DNA from: Flavobacterium sp. J372
GTDB taxonomy: Bacteria; Bacteroidota; Bacteroidia; Flavobacteriales; Flavobacteriaceae
DNA: 64,000 bases
Assembly (NCBI RefSeq): GCF_024699965.1
Contig: NZ_JAJOMZ010000004.1
Span: forward strand, 1,796,001-1,860,000
Direction: 5' to 3'
The position numbers and the translations under genes were made by a program. Below the pieces are notes generated by a model that saw nothing but the letters and a program-made list of their open reading frames with translations, was not told the DNA's origin and ran no database searches. This document shows, piece by piece, positions 37,055-46,039 of this stretch (position 1 is the stretch's first letter; each line of letters starts with the position of its first letter).

Positions 37055-37736
37055 AAGTGATATCTCCGGTAAGGAATTCCTACAGGATGAAAAAGTTTCG
37101 GCAGCGTCATTGCGAAAGCCGCTACTTGAAATGATAAAAGCAGAAAATTCGGATTTTGATGAATCGTGCTCGCTGGCTTTAAGTGAACTGAATATCTATC
37201 GTGAAAAATATATCTCGGATTTTCTTTCAAAAGAGTTGGGCGAACTGGATGAGATGGAGAAGAAGGTCGTACAGTCACTCAAAGACAACTCACTTGTTGC
37301 AGATAATCCTGATGATGAGGACAATACACTTACTGTAGGGCAAAGGGTTGCAGACAAGGTAGCGAGCTTTGGCGGAAGCTGGACGTTCATATTGTCATTC
37401 CTTTGTTTCCTATTGGGATGGATAGGCATCAACGTGTTTTTACTCATGAACAAAGGCTTTGATCCGTATCCGTTTATATTGCTTAACCTGATACTTTCAT
37501 GCGTAGCGGCATTGCAGGCACCGGTTATCATGATGAGCCAGAACCGTCAGGGTGAGAAAGACCGTGAGAAGGCACAAAATGATTATATGGTTAACCTGAA
37601 GTCAGAACTGGAAATACGGATGCTGCACGAAAAAATTGACCATATCATTTTGCATCAGGAACAAGCGCTTTTAGAAATACAGCGTGTTCAGATTGATATG
37701 ATGAATGATATACTTGCGAAAATGAAGAAGAAGTAA
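37044..37736 (+). CDS. DUF1003 membrane protein
   Basis: 230 residues. TVGQRVADKVASFGGSWTFI leads into two transmembrane helices (about 115-133 and 145-163), followed by APVIMMSQNRQGEKDREKAQNDY and an amphipathic C-terminal helix. DUF1003 proteins have no proven function. Coupling to corA by an 11-bp overlap suggests a link to divalent-cation homeostasis (inference). Confidence 0.88.
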   Translation: MKFKSDISGKEFLQDEKVSAASLRKPLLEMIKAENSDFDESCSLALSELNIYREKYISDFLSKELGELDEMEKKVVQSLKDNSLVADNPDDEDNTLTVGQRVADKVASFGGSWTFILSFLCFLLGWIGINVFLLMNKGFDPYPFILLNLILSCVAALQAPVIMMSQNRQGEKDREKAQNDYMVNLKSELEIRMLHEKIDHIILHQEQALLEIQRVQIDMMNDILAKMKKK

Positions 37737-37740
37737 TTAG

Positions 37741-37782
37741 TCGCAGTAATTCAGTCTCAGTCTCAGTCTTCGGTCTTGGGTT
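37741..37782. repeat. CAGTCT-type simple repeat
   Basis: Runs of TCAGTCTCAGTCTCAGTC between the DUF1003 and acetyltransferase genes, followed by related AACTGCAACTGCGACTG (to about 37827). The same type occurs at 56070-56095 and inside ligD. Confidence 0.7.
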
Positions 37783-37831
37783 CAATTATCTATTTTACTA
37801 TACTGTGAACTGCAACTGCGACTGTTAACTC

Positions 37832-38323
37832 TTAAAGCATTTTCTGCATAAAAAGTAAATCAAGCCAACGGCCAAATTTAAAACCTGTTTCTTTTAATAA
37901 TCCGGCTTCAGTAAATCCATATTTTTTGTGGAAGGCAATGCTGCCTGCATTTCCGGCGTCTATTCCGCCAATTATGGTGTGGTAGCCGCCAACTTTAGCA
38001 AGATGAATTAGCTCTTTAAGCAACTGCCCGCCCATACCTTTACCGGAATAGCCGTCAGCAACGTACACTGAATGTTCCACCGTAAATTTATAGCCGTCTT
38101 TATAGCGGAAAGGACCATATGTGCCGTAACCCACAACTTTGTTATCGTCAACTGCAACAATAACCGGCCATCCTGCTGATTGTTTGTCGGCAAACCAAGT
38201 ATCTATGTATTCCTGCGGCTTTATATGATAATCATACAGCGCTGTAGAATGCAGGATGTTATGATTGACAATGTCAAGGATTTCGGGCAGGTGAGATGGC
38301 AGTGCCGGGATTATTTCAATCAT
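37832..38323 (-). CDS. GNAT N-acetyltransferase (phosphinothricin acetyltransferase-like)
   Basis: 163 residues. Acetyl-CoA site YVADGYSGKGMGGQLLKEL (Q/R-x-x-G-x-G/A), and GGIDAGNAGSIAFHKKYGF is characteristic of the PAT/MnaT branch, which N-acetylates amino-acid analogues. The exact substrate is unknown. Monocistronic; a palindromic repeat lies upstream. Confidence 0.85.
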   Translation of the reverse strand: MIEIIPALPSHLPEILDIVNHNILHSTALYDYHIKPQEYIDTWFADKQSAGWPVIVAVDDNKVVGYGTYGPFRYKDGYKFTVEHSVYVADGYSGKGMGGQLLKELIHLAKVGGYHTIIGGIDAGNAGSIAFHKKYGFTEAGLLKETGFKFGRWLDLLFMQKML

Positions 38324-38341
38324 GATGTAGCGCTATAAGAA

Positions 38342-38402
38342 TCATTGCGAGCGAAGCGCGGCAATCTTTAACAGATTACTTCGTCGTGCCTCCTCGCAAT
38401 GA
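38342..38402. repeat. Palindromic extragenic repeat
   Basis: 61-bp imperfect palindrome with ends TCATTGCGAG and CTCGCAATGA and internal AGCGAAGCGCGGCAATC / GATTACTTCGTCGTGCC arms. It lies between the acetyltransferase start and the fumC stop. The form is that of REP/MITE-like repeats seen in many genomes. It could also terminate fumC. Confidence 0.75.
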
Positions 38403-38420
38403 CAGTATGTATAGTTGATA

Positions 38421-39818
38421 TTATTTAAGCGAGCCTACCATGTCTTCAGCTTTAACCCACTGGTCAAAATCGTCAGCAGATACATAGCCTAAACGTACTG
38501 CTTCTTCTTTAAGCGTAGTGCCATTCTTGTGGGCAGTCTGTGCAATCTCAGCAGATTTGTAGTAACCTATTTTTGTATTAAGCGCCGTTACAAGCATCAA
38601 TGAATTGTCAACCAACTCTTTAATACGAGTATGGTTTGGTTCGATACCCTGTGCGCAATGCTCGTCAAAAGACATACAGGCATCACCTATAAGCCTTGCT
38701 GACTGAAGGAAGTTGGCAGCCATGAGCGGTTTAAACACGTTTAGCTCATAGTGGCCCTGAGTGCCGCCAATTGTTATCGCCACATCATTACCCATAACCT
38801 GTGCGCACACCATAGTCATGGCCTCACACTGCGTTGGATTTACCTTGCCTGGCATGATTGAAGAACCCGGTTCATTTTCAGGGATGAATATCTCACCAAT
38901 ACCTGAGCGAGGGCCTGAAGCCATCATCCTGATATCATTTGCGATTTTGTTAAGCGACACGGCAAGTTGTTTCAGTGCACCGTGTGTTTCAACAATTGCA
39001 TCATGTGCAGCAAGGGCTTCAAATTTGTTCTCTGCGGTTACAAATGGGTGGCCGGTGAATTTAGCGATATACTCAGCAACCTTTACATCATATCCATCAG
39101 GAGTGTTTAGCCCTGTACCAACCGCAGTTCCGCCCAGCGCAAGCTCACTAAGGTGGGCGAGCGTATTTCTAAGTGCTTTAAGGCCGTAGTTTAGCTGAGC
39201 AACATAGCCCGAAAGTTCCTGCCCAAGGGTTAGGGGAGTGGCATCCATTAAGTGCGTACGACCAATCTTCACTACATTCATAAACTCCTTTGACTTTGCC
39301 TGAAGCGTATCGCGAAGTTTCTCTACACCGGGTATAGTTACTTCAACAACAGCTTTATAAGCTGCTATGTGCATGCCTGTAGGGTAGGTGTCGTTTGATG
39401 ATTGTGACTTGTTTACATCGTCATTAGCTTTTAGCACCGGTTCGCCTTCACCTATTTTACCGCCGGCAAGAACCTGAGCACGGTTAGCAATCACTTCGTT
39501 TACATTCATGTTGCTTTGAGTTCCCGAGCCCGTTTGCCATATTACAAGAGGGAATTCGTTCCACAGCTTTCCGGCAAGTATTTCATCACACACCTGGCCA
39601 ATAGCGTCACGTTTTTCTGCGCTTAGTACACCAAGGTCGTGGTTAGCATAAGCTGCTGCTTTTTTAAGGTAAGCGAAGCCTTCCACTATTTCTTTCGGCA
39701 TAGAGCCCGGCTCACCAATTTTAAAGTTGTTGCGTGAGCGTTCGGTTTGTGCGCCCCAATATTTGTCGGCAGGTACTTTTACCTCGCCCATGGTGTCTTT
39801 TTCTATCCTGTATTCCAT
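38421..39818 (-). CDS. fumC: Fumarate hydratase, class II
   Basis: Converts fumarate and malate in the TCA cycle; oxygen-stable, iron-free type. 465 residues. Motifs: [34 protein letters not shown], and the superfamily signature [15 protein letters not shown] with the catalytic Ser. Intact and full length. Confidence 0.96.
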   Translation of the reverse strand: MEYRIEKDTMGEVKVPADKYWGAQTERSRNNFKIGEPGSMPKEIVEGFAYLKKAAAYANHDLGVLSAEKRDAIGQVCDEILAGKLWNEFPLVIWQTGSGTQSNMNVNEVIANRAQVLAGGKIGEGEPVLKANDDVNKSQSSNDTYPTGMHIAAYKAVVEVTIPGVEKLRDTLQAKSKEFMNVVKIGRTHLMDATPLTLGQELSGYVAQLNYGLKALRNTLAHLSELALGGTAVGTGLNTPDGYDVKVAEYIAKFTGHPFVTAENKFEALAAHDAIVETHGALKQLAVSLNKIANDIRMMASGPRSGIGEIFIPENEPGSSIMPGKVNPTQCEAMTMVCAQVMGNDVAITIGGTQGHYELNVFKPLMAANFLQSARLIGDACMSFDEHCAQGIEPNHTRIKELVDNSLMLVTALNTKIGYYKSAEIAQTAHKNGTTLKEEAVRLGYVSADDFDQWVKAEDMVGSLK

Positions 39819-39935
39819 TATGTTATGTTTGATTGTTGTTTAGGTTTTATTTAAATCCTGCCAAATTTAAGGATTATGCACAGGTATTTAAAAGCTTTTC
39901 GCTAAAAATATGTTGTGCATTTACTGCCGTATTAG

Positions 39936-39966
39936 TTGGCTGTAAAAAATACTATTGCTATATTTG
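39936..39966 (+). promoter_or_regulatory. Full Bacteroidota promoter (-33 TTG, -7 TATATTTG)
   Basis: TTG at 39936-39938, 20-bp spacer, TATATTTG at 39959-39966. It fixes the start of the small membrane gene at the ATG 39994, since an in-frame TTG at 39955 lies upstream of the -7 box. Confidence 0.65.
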
Positions 39967-39993
39967 AAGCTGAATTCGAAAATTCCGGAAAAC

Positions 39994-40164
39994 ATGTTTG
40001 AATTTCAACAGTATTTAGGCTTTTTAGCGTTTCTTACCATCTTTACAATTGGCTTCTGGCTTATGCTTTTCCTTGTAAACTTTGTGTTTTACTGGTTGGG
40101 CGGCGCAACAGTTGAGCTTATTAAAGAGAAAAAGGCTGAAAGAAAGCTTAAGGGTAAAGAGTAA
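39994..40164 (+). CDS. Small membrane protein
   Basis: 56 residues from ATG 39994 with one long hydrophobic helix (FLAFLTIFTIGFWLMLFLV) and a highly basic tail (KEKKAERKLKGKE). No family recognised. Own promoter and terminator support it as a gene. Confidence 0.65.
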   Translation: MFEFQQYLGFLAFLTIFTIGFWLMLFLVNFVFYWLGGATVELIKEKKAERKLKGKE

Positions 40165-40181
40165 ATTTTACCTCAAATCGC

Positions 40182-40216
40182 AAAAGGGCAGGCATCAATT
40201 GAGTCGGCCCTTTTTT
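40182..40216. terminator. Intrinsic terminator
   Basis: AAAAGGGC / GCCCTTTT arms with a 17-base loop and six T, between convergent genes ending at 40164 and 40251. Confidence 0.75.
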
Positions 40217-40250
40217 ATTTTAAAATTGTTGATTTGGGATTGATTCCCTA

Positions 40251-42500
40251 TTATTTTACGGGGAAATATAAGCTGAATACTGCGCCTACACCGGCCTCAC
40301 CGCTTGCCGAAATATAGCCGTGATGCGTTTGCATTATCTTTTTACAGAGAGCGAGCCCGACACCTGAACCCTTATAATCTGATGAGGCATGAAGCTTGGT
40401 GAATATGTTGAAGATAGATTCTGCGTACTGCTGTTCAAAACCGATGCCGTTATCAGCGACATGAATAACATGATACAAAGTACTTTCGCCATTGGTATAA
40501 GGCAGAGGATTGTGTTCTGCAGTTATCTTAATCTTTGTTTGCCGCTCGGGTGATGAGTATTTAAGTGAGTTGGTAACAAGGTTTGAAAACAGCTGCTTGA
40601 TTAGGAAAGGGACACCCTGCACAACCGGCAGCGGGTCAATAATTACCTCAGGCCTGTCAGCGCTTTCTGAAAGTTCAGTGCGAATTTCCTCCAGTACTTC
40701 ATTAAGGTTTACATCAATAAACGCATCATCGCTTTGTTTCAGTTTAGTGTACTTTAATATATCAACAAGCAATGTCTGCATACGGTTAGCCGAAGCATTC
40801 ATGCGCTGGATGGAGTCCTGCACAGTTTCCGAAAGTTCGGGCTCTTTAAACAGGATACGCGATGATATGAGCTGTATTTTACGAAGCGGTTCCTGCAGGT
40901 CATGCGTACTTATCCAGTTTATGTTTTCAAGTTCCGCATTTGTTTCTTTCAGTATTTCGCTCAGCTTGCGGTATTTTTCTTCTTCGCGTGATATTACAAG
41001 CAGGTTTATCTGTCGCTGAAGGCTGTTGGCGTAAGCAGCGGCAGTATCAAGTTCGGGCTGCAGCCAGGGTTTGCTCTGGCAGCTTACTATTTCTTTCCAA
41101 AGCTTGAATGAGTTTCGGGGTGATAATCCTTTTTCGTCTTTTATAATAGCCTTTTCAGGATCGCCGCCCCAGTTAACTTCTGTTTTTGTTTCGGGCCTGT
41201 ACCAGATAATGCAGTTGCTGTTTTCAGCATCAAGCGAATGATAAATGATGCCCGAAGTTATAGAGCACATATTTTCATTTTCAGGCAGGTAATCAATAAG
41301 TTTATCGGTGCTAAGCTTACCGTTATTCGTGTATAATGCTAGCCATCCGGCCATTTGCCTAATCTGGTCATCACCCGGCGTAAGCCCGTTTTTATAAACC
41401 TTATTATCAAAAACTACAGAAACCCCAGCCGCGTTGCAAAGGGCTGTAAGCTCGGGCATGGCAACAAGCTCGGCAATATTACGGCTTTGCTGGCTGGCCG
41501 CGTTCATAGCATCAAGCGCCATGGTTGCCTTGCGCACCGTTTCATATTCTTCATTGCGCTGGCGCAGCTCTATCTGCGAAGTTATAAAATGTCCCTGAAG
41601 CTGCGCCGCAAGGCGTATTTCAGGTGTAATATTCTTTGGCGAATAGTGGTGGCATGCTATAAGGCCCCACAATCTCTTTTGGTGTATAAGCGAAATCGTC
41701 AGCGTGGCGCCAACGCCCATATTGTGCAGGTACTGCACGTGTATTGGCGAGGTGCTGCGCAATATAGATAAGCTCAGGTCAAGGTTTTTACCGGGTGCAT
41801 CATCTATAGTGTATATTGGTACGGGTGTGTAATCTATATCTGTTATAAGGCGCAACAGGTTTGTCATGTACAACTGCCTTGCCTGCGGCGGAATATCTGT
41901 ATGCGGGTAGTGCAGCCCAAAAAATGGCTCAAGGTCGTCGCGTACGCTTTCGGCAAAAACCTCACCGTTGTAGTCTTTATCAAAACGGTAAATCATTACT
42001 CTGTCATACCCCGTAATTTCTCTGGTGCCTTTAGCTACAAGCGCGCAAAGCTCTTTTAGGGTATGGGTATCGTGCATGTAATTAAGAAACTGCGATGTCT
42101 GGTCATACACCTGGCTTGCAGCGCGGCCTGTATCCGCTACTGGTTCTGCTTCAAGCACATAAACACCGTTGCTATTGTGCAGGGTACAGACAAAATCAAC
42201 GCCGTTCAGCGTAAGCTTCAGCAGGCTTGATGAAAGCATGTTTCCCTGCTCTACATACTGCCTTAAAGTGTTTTCGGCATCTTTGCCAAAAATATTGCCA
42301 AACGTTTTGCCCAGCAATTCACCATACAGCATTGTAATATATTCAGCCGTATTGGCGCTGCAATAATCTATTTTAAGCCCGTTTTCGGTAAGGCCAAGCA
42401 AAAAACCGTGTGGCTGTATACTTCCGGGTATATGTATAGGCTCCTGCTCACAGTTTTCCAGGTTTACAATTTCGTTATTTACAATACTCTTAATTTCCAT
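40251..42500 (-). CDS. bphP: Bacteriophytochrome histidine kinase
   Basis: Red/far-red photoreceptor kinase, 749 residues, order PAS-GAF-PHY-HisKA-HATPase. Cys17 in NCEQEPIHIPGSIQPHG is the site where bacteriophytochromes attach biliverdin. The GAF domain has HTDIPPQARQLYM (the PASDIP motif is altered) and ACHHYSPK with the chromophore His. PHY tongue PRNSF is at about 465. Histidine box THDLQEPLRKI near 530; ATPase NSLKYSS, DNGIGFE, GSGVGLALCKK. It is followed three bases after its start by the heme oxygenase gene, the chromophore supplier, and upstream in the same operon by three response regulators. Confidence 0.93.
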   Translation of the reverse strand: MEIKSIVNNEIVNLENCEQEPIHIPGSIQPHGFLLGLTENGLKIDYCSANTAEYITMLYGELLGKTFGNIFGKDAENTLRQYVEQGNMLSSSLLKLTLNGVDFVCTLHNSNGVYVLEAEPVADTGRAASQVYDQTSQFLNYMHDTHTLKELCALVAKGTREITGYDRVMIYRFDKDYNGEVFAESVRDDLEPFFGLHYPHTDIPPQARQLYMTNLLRLITDIDYTPVPIYTIDDAPGKNLDLSLSILRSTSPIHVQYLHNMGVGATLTISLIHQKRLWGLIACHHYSPKNITPEIRLAAQLQGHFITSQIELRQRNEEYETVRKATMALDAMNAASQQSRNIAELVAMPELTALCNAAGVSVVFDNKVYKNGLTPGDDQIRQMAGWLALYTNNGKLSTDKLIDYLPENENMCSITSGIIYHSLDAENSNCIIWYRPETKTEVNWGGDPEKAIIKDEKGLSPRNSFKLWKEIVSCQSKPWLQPELDTAAAYANSLQRQINLLVISREEEKYRKLSEILKETNAELENINWISTHDLQEPLRKIQLISSRILFKEPELSETVQDSIQRMNASANRMQTLLVDILKYTKLKQSDDAFIDVNLNEVLEEIRTELSESADRPEVIIDPLPVVQGVPFLIKQLFSNLVTNSLKYSSPERQTKIKITAEHNPLPYTNGESTLYHVIHVADNGIGFEQQYAESIFNIFTKLHASSDYKGSGVGLALCKKIMQTHHGYISASGEAGVGAVFSLYFPVK

Positions 42501-42503
42501 GAA

Positions 42504-43103
42504 CTACTGCACCGAATTTTCTTCTAAATGTTTTTTAATCGCCCCAAAAGCATAATTTGCGCCTGCTACTATTTCTTCGGCACTATTTGTTTCAGAGGCA
42601 TAAGCCTCCATCATCATGATAAAATTTCGCCATGTGCTGCCTGTAGTGGCGCCATAGCCTGCAAAATACCTGGCACCCCCGTTTTCATCAAGCTTAAGCG
42701 CCGGCTTTATATTTTTCAGTATAACCCTTCCGCCCAAAGACGAACCCTCCACTACATAATAAATACCAAGTGCAAAAGCAGGCGTAAATGTCTCGCCTGT
42801 ACTTATTGGATATTTAGCGTCATTAGCAGGCCTGTTTAAATATTTCAGGTCATCCTGTATCAAATGTGTCTTTTTACGAATGCCAAGGTCGGCGATAATA
42901 TCACTTATAACAGGCATTATATTATCTTCTGTGTCTTTCACAACATCATGCATCAGCGAAAGATAAGTACCGTACCGGCCTATCGAAATATCAGGGCTGA
43001 TGATGGCTTTTGAAATAGGCAGCTCTTCGAGTTGTGTGTGTAGCGTAGCTGTTTCGGTGCGTAACTTATCCGCAACAGTTTGTATTGCTGTATGGTTTTC
43101 CAT
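42504..43103 (-). CDS. Biliverdin-producing heme oxygenase
   Basis: 199 residues. LRTETATLHTQLEEL contains the proximal heme His (about His22), and GIYYVVEGSSLGGRVI is the distal helix with Gly kinks (GSSLGG). It opens heme to biliverdin, the chromophore of the phytochrome encoded 3 bp downstream in the same operon. Close packing (8 bp to the response regulator behind, 3 bp to bphP ahead) makes co-transcription nearly certain. Confidence 0.92.
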   Translation of the reverse strand: MENHTAIQTVADKLRTETATLHTQLEELPISKAIISPDISIGRYGTYLSLMHDVVKDTEDNIMPVISDIIADLGIRKKTHLIQDDLKYLNRPANDAKYPISTGETFTPAFALGIYYVVEGSSLGGRVILKNIKPALKLDENGGARYFAGYGATTGSTWRNFIMMMEAYASETNSAEEIVAGANYAFGAIKKHLEENSVQ

Positions 43104-43111
43104 GAAAGGTT

Positions 43112-43546
43112 TTATGCAGTGTATAAAAAGTTTTGATCGGTTGCCCTGAAGGTAGCCCAGTTTATGCTCAGTGCATGTTCAATAGAACGTTTAAGCTGGT
43201 CAAACATACCTGATTTTTGTACATACAGGCTTGCACCAAGTTCACGGCTTCGTTCAATAGTGCTGTCATCTCCCGATGTTGAAAACATAACAACAGGCAG
43301 TTCTTTATGGGCTGACAGGGCGCGTACTTGTTTCAGTGCTTCAAGGCCATTCATGCCCGGCATGTTTATATCTAGAAATATGCAGTAGGGCGTTGGTGGT
43401 GGGTTGTTAAGCGCGTGTATAAGATCATGGCCGTTACGAAGTGTGACAACCTCAACGGTTTCATCAATCATATCAACGATTTCCTTGAAAAACTCAAGAT
43501 CGTCTCGGTCATCATCGATGTAAAATATGGTTAATCCTGAGTTCAT
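43112..43546 (-). CDS. Single-domain response regulator
   Basis: 144 residues, CheY-like receiver without an output domain. Acidic pocket FYIDDDRDD, phosphorylated Asp in CIFLDINMPGMNG (about 59), Thr/Ser MFSTSGDD, Lys YVQKSG. Very similar to the next gene upstream (43610-44044). Single-domain regulators next to phytochrome kinases (Rcp1-like) normally receive the phosphoryl group from the kinase. Confidence 0.92.
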   Translation of the reverse strand: MNSGLTIFYIDDDRDDLEFFKEIVDMIDETVEVVTLRNGHDLIHALNNPPPTPYCIFLDINMPGMNGLEALKQVRALSAHKELPVVMFSTSGDDSTIERSRELGASLYVQKSGMFDQLKRSIEHALSINWATFRATDQNFLYTA

Positions 43547-43609
43547 GGTAACATTTTTAGAAGTTGGAATTTGTGTTGCCGCAAGGCTATATTATTGGTA
43601 TTGGCTGAA

Positions 43610-44044
43610 TCATGCTTTGTAAACAAAGTTAGTATCGGTAGGCTCAAAGGTTGCCCAGTTTATATTAAGCGCATGCCTTATAGACTGCCTTAGGTTTTCA
43701 AGAAGTGCAGATTTCTGTACAAAAAGGTTCGCTCCCAGTTCTTTGCTTTTTTCAATTGTAACTGCATCACCTGATGTAGAGAACATAATTACGGGAAGGT
43801 CTCTGTGGGCGTCTGATTCGCGTAGCTTAGCCAATACCTCAAACCCATTCATGCCGGGCATATTGATGTCAAGAAAAAGGCAGGCGTGCTCCTGGGAACC
43901 TACCTGCAGGGCATCTAACAGTTCCTGACCATTCCGGAAGGTGACAACCCGCGCGTTTTCATCAACAAGGTCAACTATCTCGCTGAAGAACTCGCGGTCA
44001 TCCTGGTCATCGTCAATATAATATACTGTTAATCCCGAATTCAT
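43610..44044 (-). CDS. Single-domain response regulator, paralogue
   Basis: 144 residues: YYIDDDQDD, CLFLDINMPGMNG, MFSTSGDA, FVQKSA. It shares its length and most positions with the regulator downstream, including the odd end INWATFxxTDxNFxYxA, so the two arose by tandem duplication. The 63-bp gap between them has no terminator. Confidence 0.92.
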   Translation of the reverse strand: MNSGLTVYYIDDDQDDREFFSEIVDLVDENARVVTFRNGQELLDALQVGSQEHACLFLDINMPGMNGFEVLAKLRESDAHRDLPVIMFSTSGDAVTIEKSKELGANLFVQKSALLENLRQSIRHALNINWATFEPTDTNFVYKA

Positions 44045-44157
44045 ATTTGAAGTATTGATACATTCTTACAAATATAAATAATACAGGAAGAATATGAAAA
44101 TGTATATAACTATTTAACTAAGATTTTGCTTATAAGATTATACGATAATCTTACGTT

Positions 44158-44606
44158 TTAAGTAACATTCATTATGAAACTGTCTTTATTCAGCCCATCA
44201 GTAATATACTGCCAGTTTACAAGCATAATGTCATTCAAAATTTTAACGAGGTAGTCAAAGTTATTAGGCTTCTTAATGTAAACATTGGCTCCTGCAACAA
44301 ATGTATTTTCAATGTCATCGTCAGATGACGAGGTGGAATATATTGCGATAGTAATGTCTTTGAGACGTTCATCTTCCCTGATTTCACGGAGGCATTCCAT
44401 ACCCGACTTCCGGGGCATATTTAAATCCAGGAAAATTATATCCGGCAACGGATTGGCTTTATCAGCAAGGTGCTTTGTAAGCTTTTCACCATCAGTAAAC
44501 TCAATAATCTGGTGTTTAATTTTTACTTCTTCAAAAGCTTCCTTAAAAAAAGGCGATCATCGGCATCATCATCAGCCAGCATTATGTTAAGGGCGGTCAG
44601 GCGCAT
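44158..44606 (-). CDS. Single-domain response regulator, frameshifted
   Basis: From ATG 44606 the frame reads MRLTALNIMLADDDADDRLF and then is lost in a run of seven (44545-44551) where eight are expected. With one extra base it reads LFFKEAFEEVKIKHQIIEF and continues to DIIFLDLNMPRKSGMECL (phospho-Asp), STSSSDDD and YIKKPNNF. Corrected length is 149. A third receiver of the phytochrome locus, more distant from the other two. It starts 10 bp after the AraC gene. Confidence 0.85.
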
Positions 44607-44616
44607 TCAGTACAAC

Positions 44617-45168
44617 TTATTCAGTATAGCGTTTTTGCCGCATAATCTTCTGGAAAGAAGTAGGGGTTACGCCGGTTATGTTTTTAAATTGCTGTGAAAG
44701 GTAGGCAACACTGCTGTAATTCATCATGAATGATATCTCGGTAAGCGAGAGGTTTTCTGTAAGCAGTAATTGCTTTACTCTTTCAATCTTATGCAAGATT
44801 ATGAAATTCTCAATCGAAATAAAAGTGACTTCAGAAAAAATCTGTGACAATGTGCGGTAATTTTCATTGAGCTTTTCAGCAAGATAGGTTGATATTTTTA
44901 CTGAAGGGATGCCTTTCTCAGAATATATCATTTCAATAATGGCATTCTTTACTTTTTGCACCAGTATGCTTTTCTGGTTGTCAACTATCTCAATGCCGTA
45001 CTCTTTTAGTGAAGCTATGAGCCGTTCATACTTCTCCATCGGGATGTTTTCCCTGAATCTTACATACCCGGGTTCAGTAACTTTACAGTCAATTTCAAAT
45101 TTGTCAAGCTGCTGCTGTAAAATCACTTTGCACAGTGTATCAATGTTATATTTAATGTATAGCTCCAC
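44617..45168 (-). CDS. AraC-family transcriptional regulator
   Basis: 183 residues. N-terminal ~85 residues show no recognised sensor domain; the C-terminal half has the double helix-turn-helix: LNENYRTLSQIFSE, FIILHKIERVKQLLLTENLSLTEI, and the second helix pair ISFMMNYSSVAYLSQQFKNITG. First gene of the phytochrome operon by position, so it may be the output or the local controller of the locus (inference). Confidence 0.88.
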   Translation of the reverse strand: MELYIKYNIDTLCKVILQQQLDKFEIDCKVTEPGYVRFRENIPMEKYERLIASLKEYGIEIVDNQKSILVQKVKNAIIEMIYSEKGIPSVKISTYLAEKLNENYRTLSQIFSEVTFISIENFIILHKIERVKQLLLTENLSLTEISFMMNYSSVAYLSQQFKNITGVTPTSFQKIMRQKRYTE

Positions 45169-45316
45169 TAACTATTTTTTTGGTTGGATGTGTTTGAAGG
45201 TTGGCAATGTAATAAAAAGTAAGAAATTTAGTATTATATATTCATAGCCCAATTTTATGTTTTAAGACAAAGCTAATTTCATAAAAAAATATTAATTCTT
45301 CCCGAAGGATAGATGC

Positions 45317-46039
45317 ATGTATACTAAATTTATGCCAAACATTTTAATGATGCAGATTAATACTATGCCGCCTGATGGCGGAATGCTTTATACCGAAACA
45401 AACCTTGACAGGTTTTTTCCTGAACCACTGAACGCCATAACATCATTGCTATTTTTGCTTCTGGCCGGCTACTGGACGTATAGACTGGCCGGTAAAGGCA
45501 AAACGCACAAATTTCTGTCTTTTGCAGTGGCGCTTTTATACATTGGCGGTATAGGAGGCACAATTTACCATGGTTTAAGGCAGTGGAGTATTTTTATAAT
45601 GATGGACTGGCTGCCTATTATGCTGCTCTGTGTTGCGGCAGGGGTTTACTTCTTGTCAAAAATTGTAAGGTGGTATTTTGCTGTAAGTGTTGTTTTGCTT
45701 TATGCGGCATTTCAGTTTTTCCTGCGCCAAAAATTTGCACAGGGAAATGATATACAGTTATTCATAAACATAAATTATGCTGTGCTTGCATCTATTGTTT
45801 TATTTCCTGTTTTAGGATTTCTGGTCAAAACAAAGTTCAGGCACGCGCGTTGGGTTGGCTTTGCCTTAGTAGCGTTTGTATTTGCGCTTACCTTCAGGGT
45901 GACAGACGGCTGGGGATGGGTATCGTTCGGTACACACTTTTTGTGGCATGTGTTTGGCGCTGTGGCAGCATTTTGTATGTTCAACTACATTTATCTTATT
46001 AATGAAGATAAGCAGGCTGTGGCGGCATTGGAAGAATGA
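45317..46039 (+). CDS. CREST/ceramidase-like seven-helix membrane protein
   Basis: 240 residues with about seven hydrophobic helices. Conserved polar positions fit the CREST/alkaline ceramidase hydrolase superfamily: GGTIYHGLRQW (His after small residue), MMDWLPIM (Asp), and THFLWHVFGAVA (H-x-x-x-W-H). In that superfamily these residues bind zinc and cut amide bonds of lipids. Sphingolipids are made by Flavobacteria, which would give a substrate, but this is inference. Its stop abuts the stop of the next, convergent gene with no gap. Confidence 0.65.
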   Translation: MYTKFMPNILMMQINTMPPDGGMLYTETNLDRFFPEPLNAITSLLFLLLAGYWTYRLAGKGKTHKFLSFAVALLYIGGIGGTIYHGLRQWSIFIMMDWLPIMLLCVAAGVYFLSKIVRWYFAVSVVLLYAAFQFFLRQKFAQGNDIQLFININYAVLASIVLFPVLGFLVKTKFRHARWVGFALVAFVFALTFRVTDGWGWVSFGTHFLWHVFGAVAAFCMFNYIYLINEDKQAVAALEE

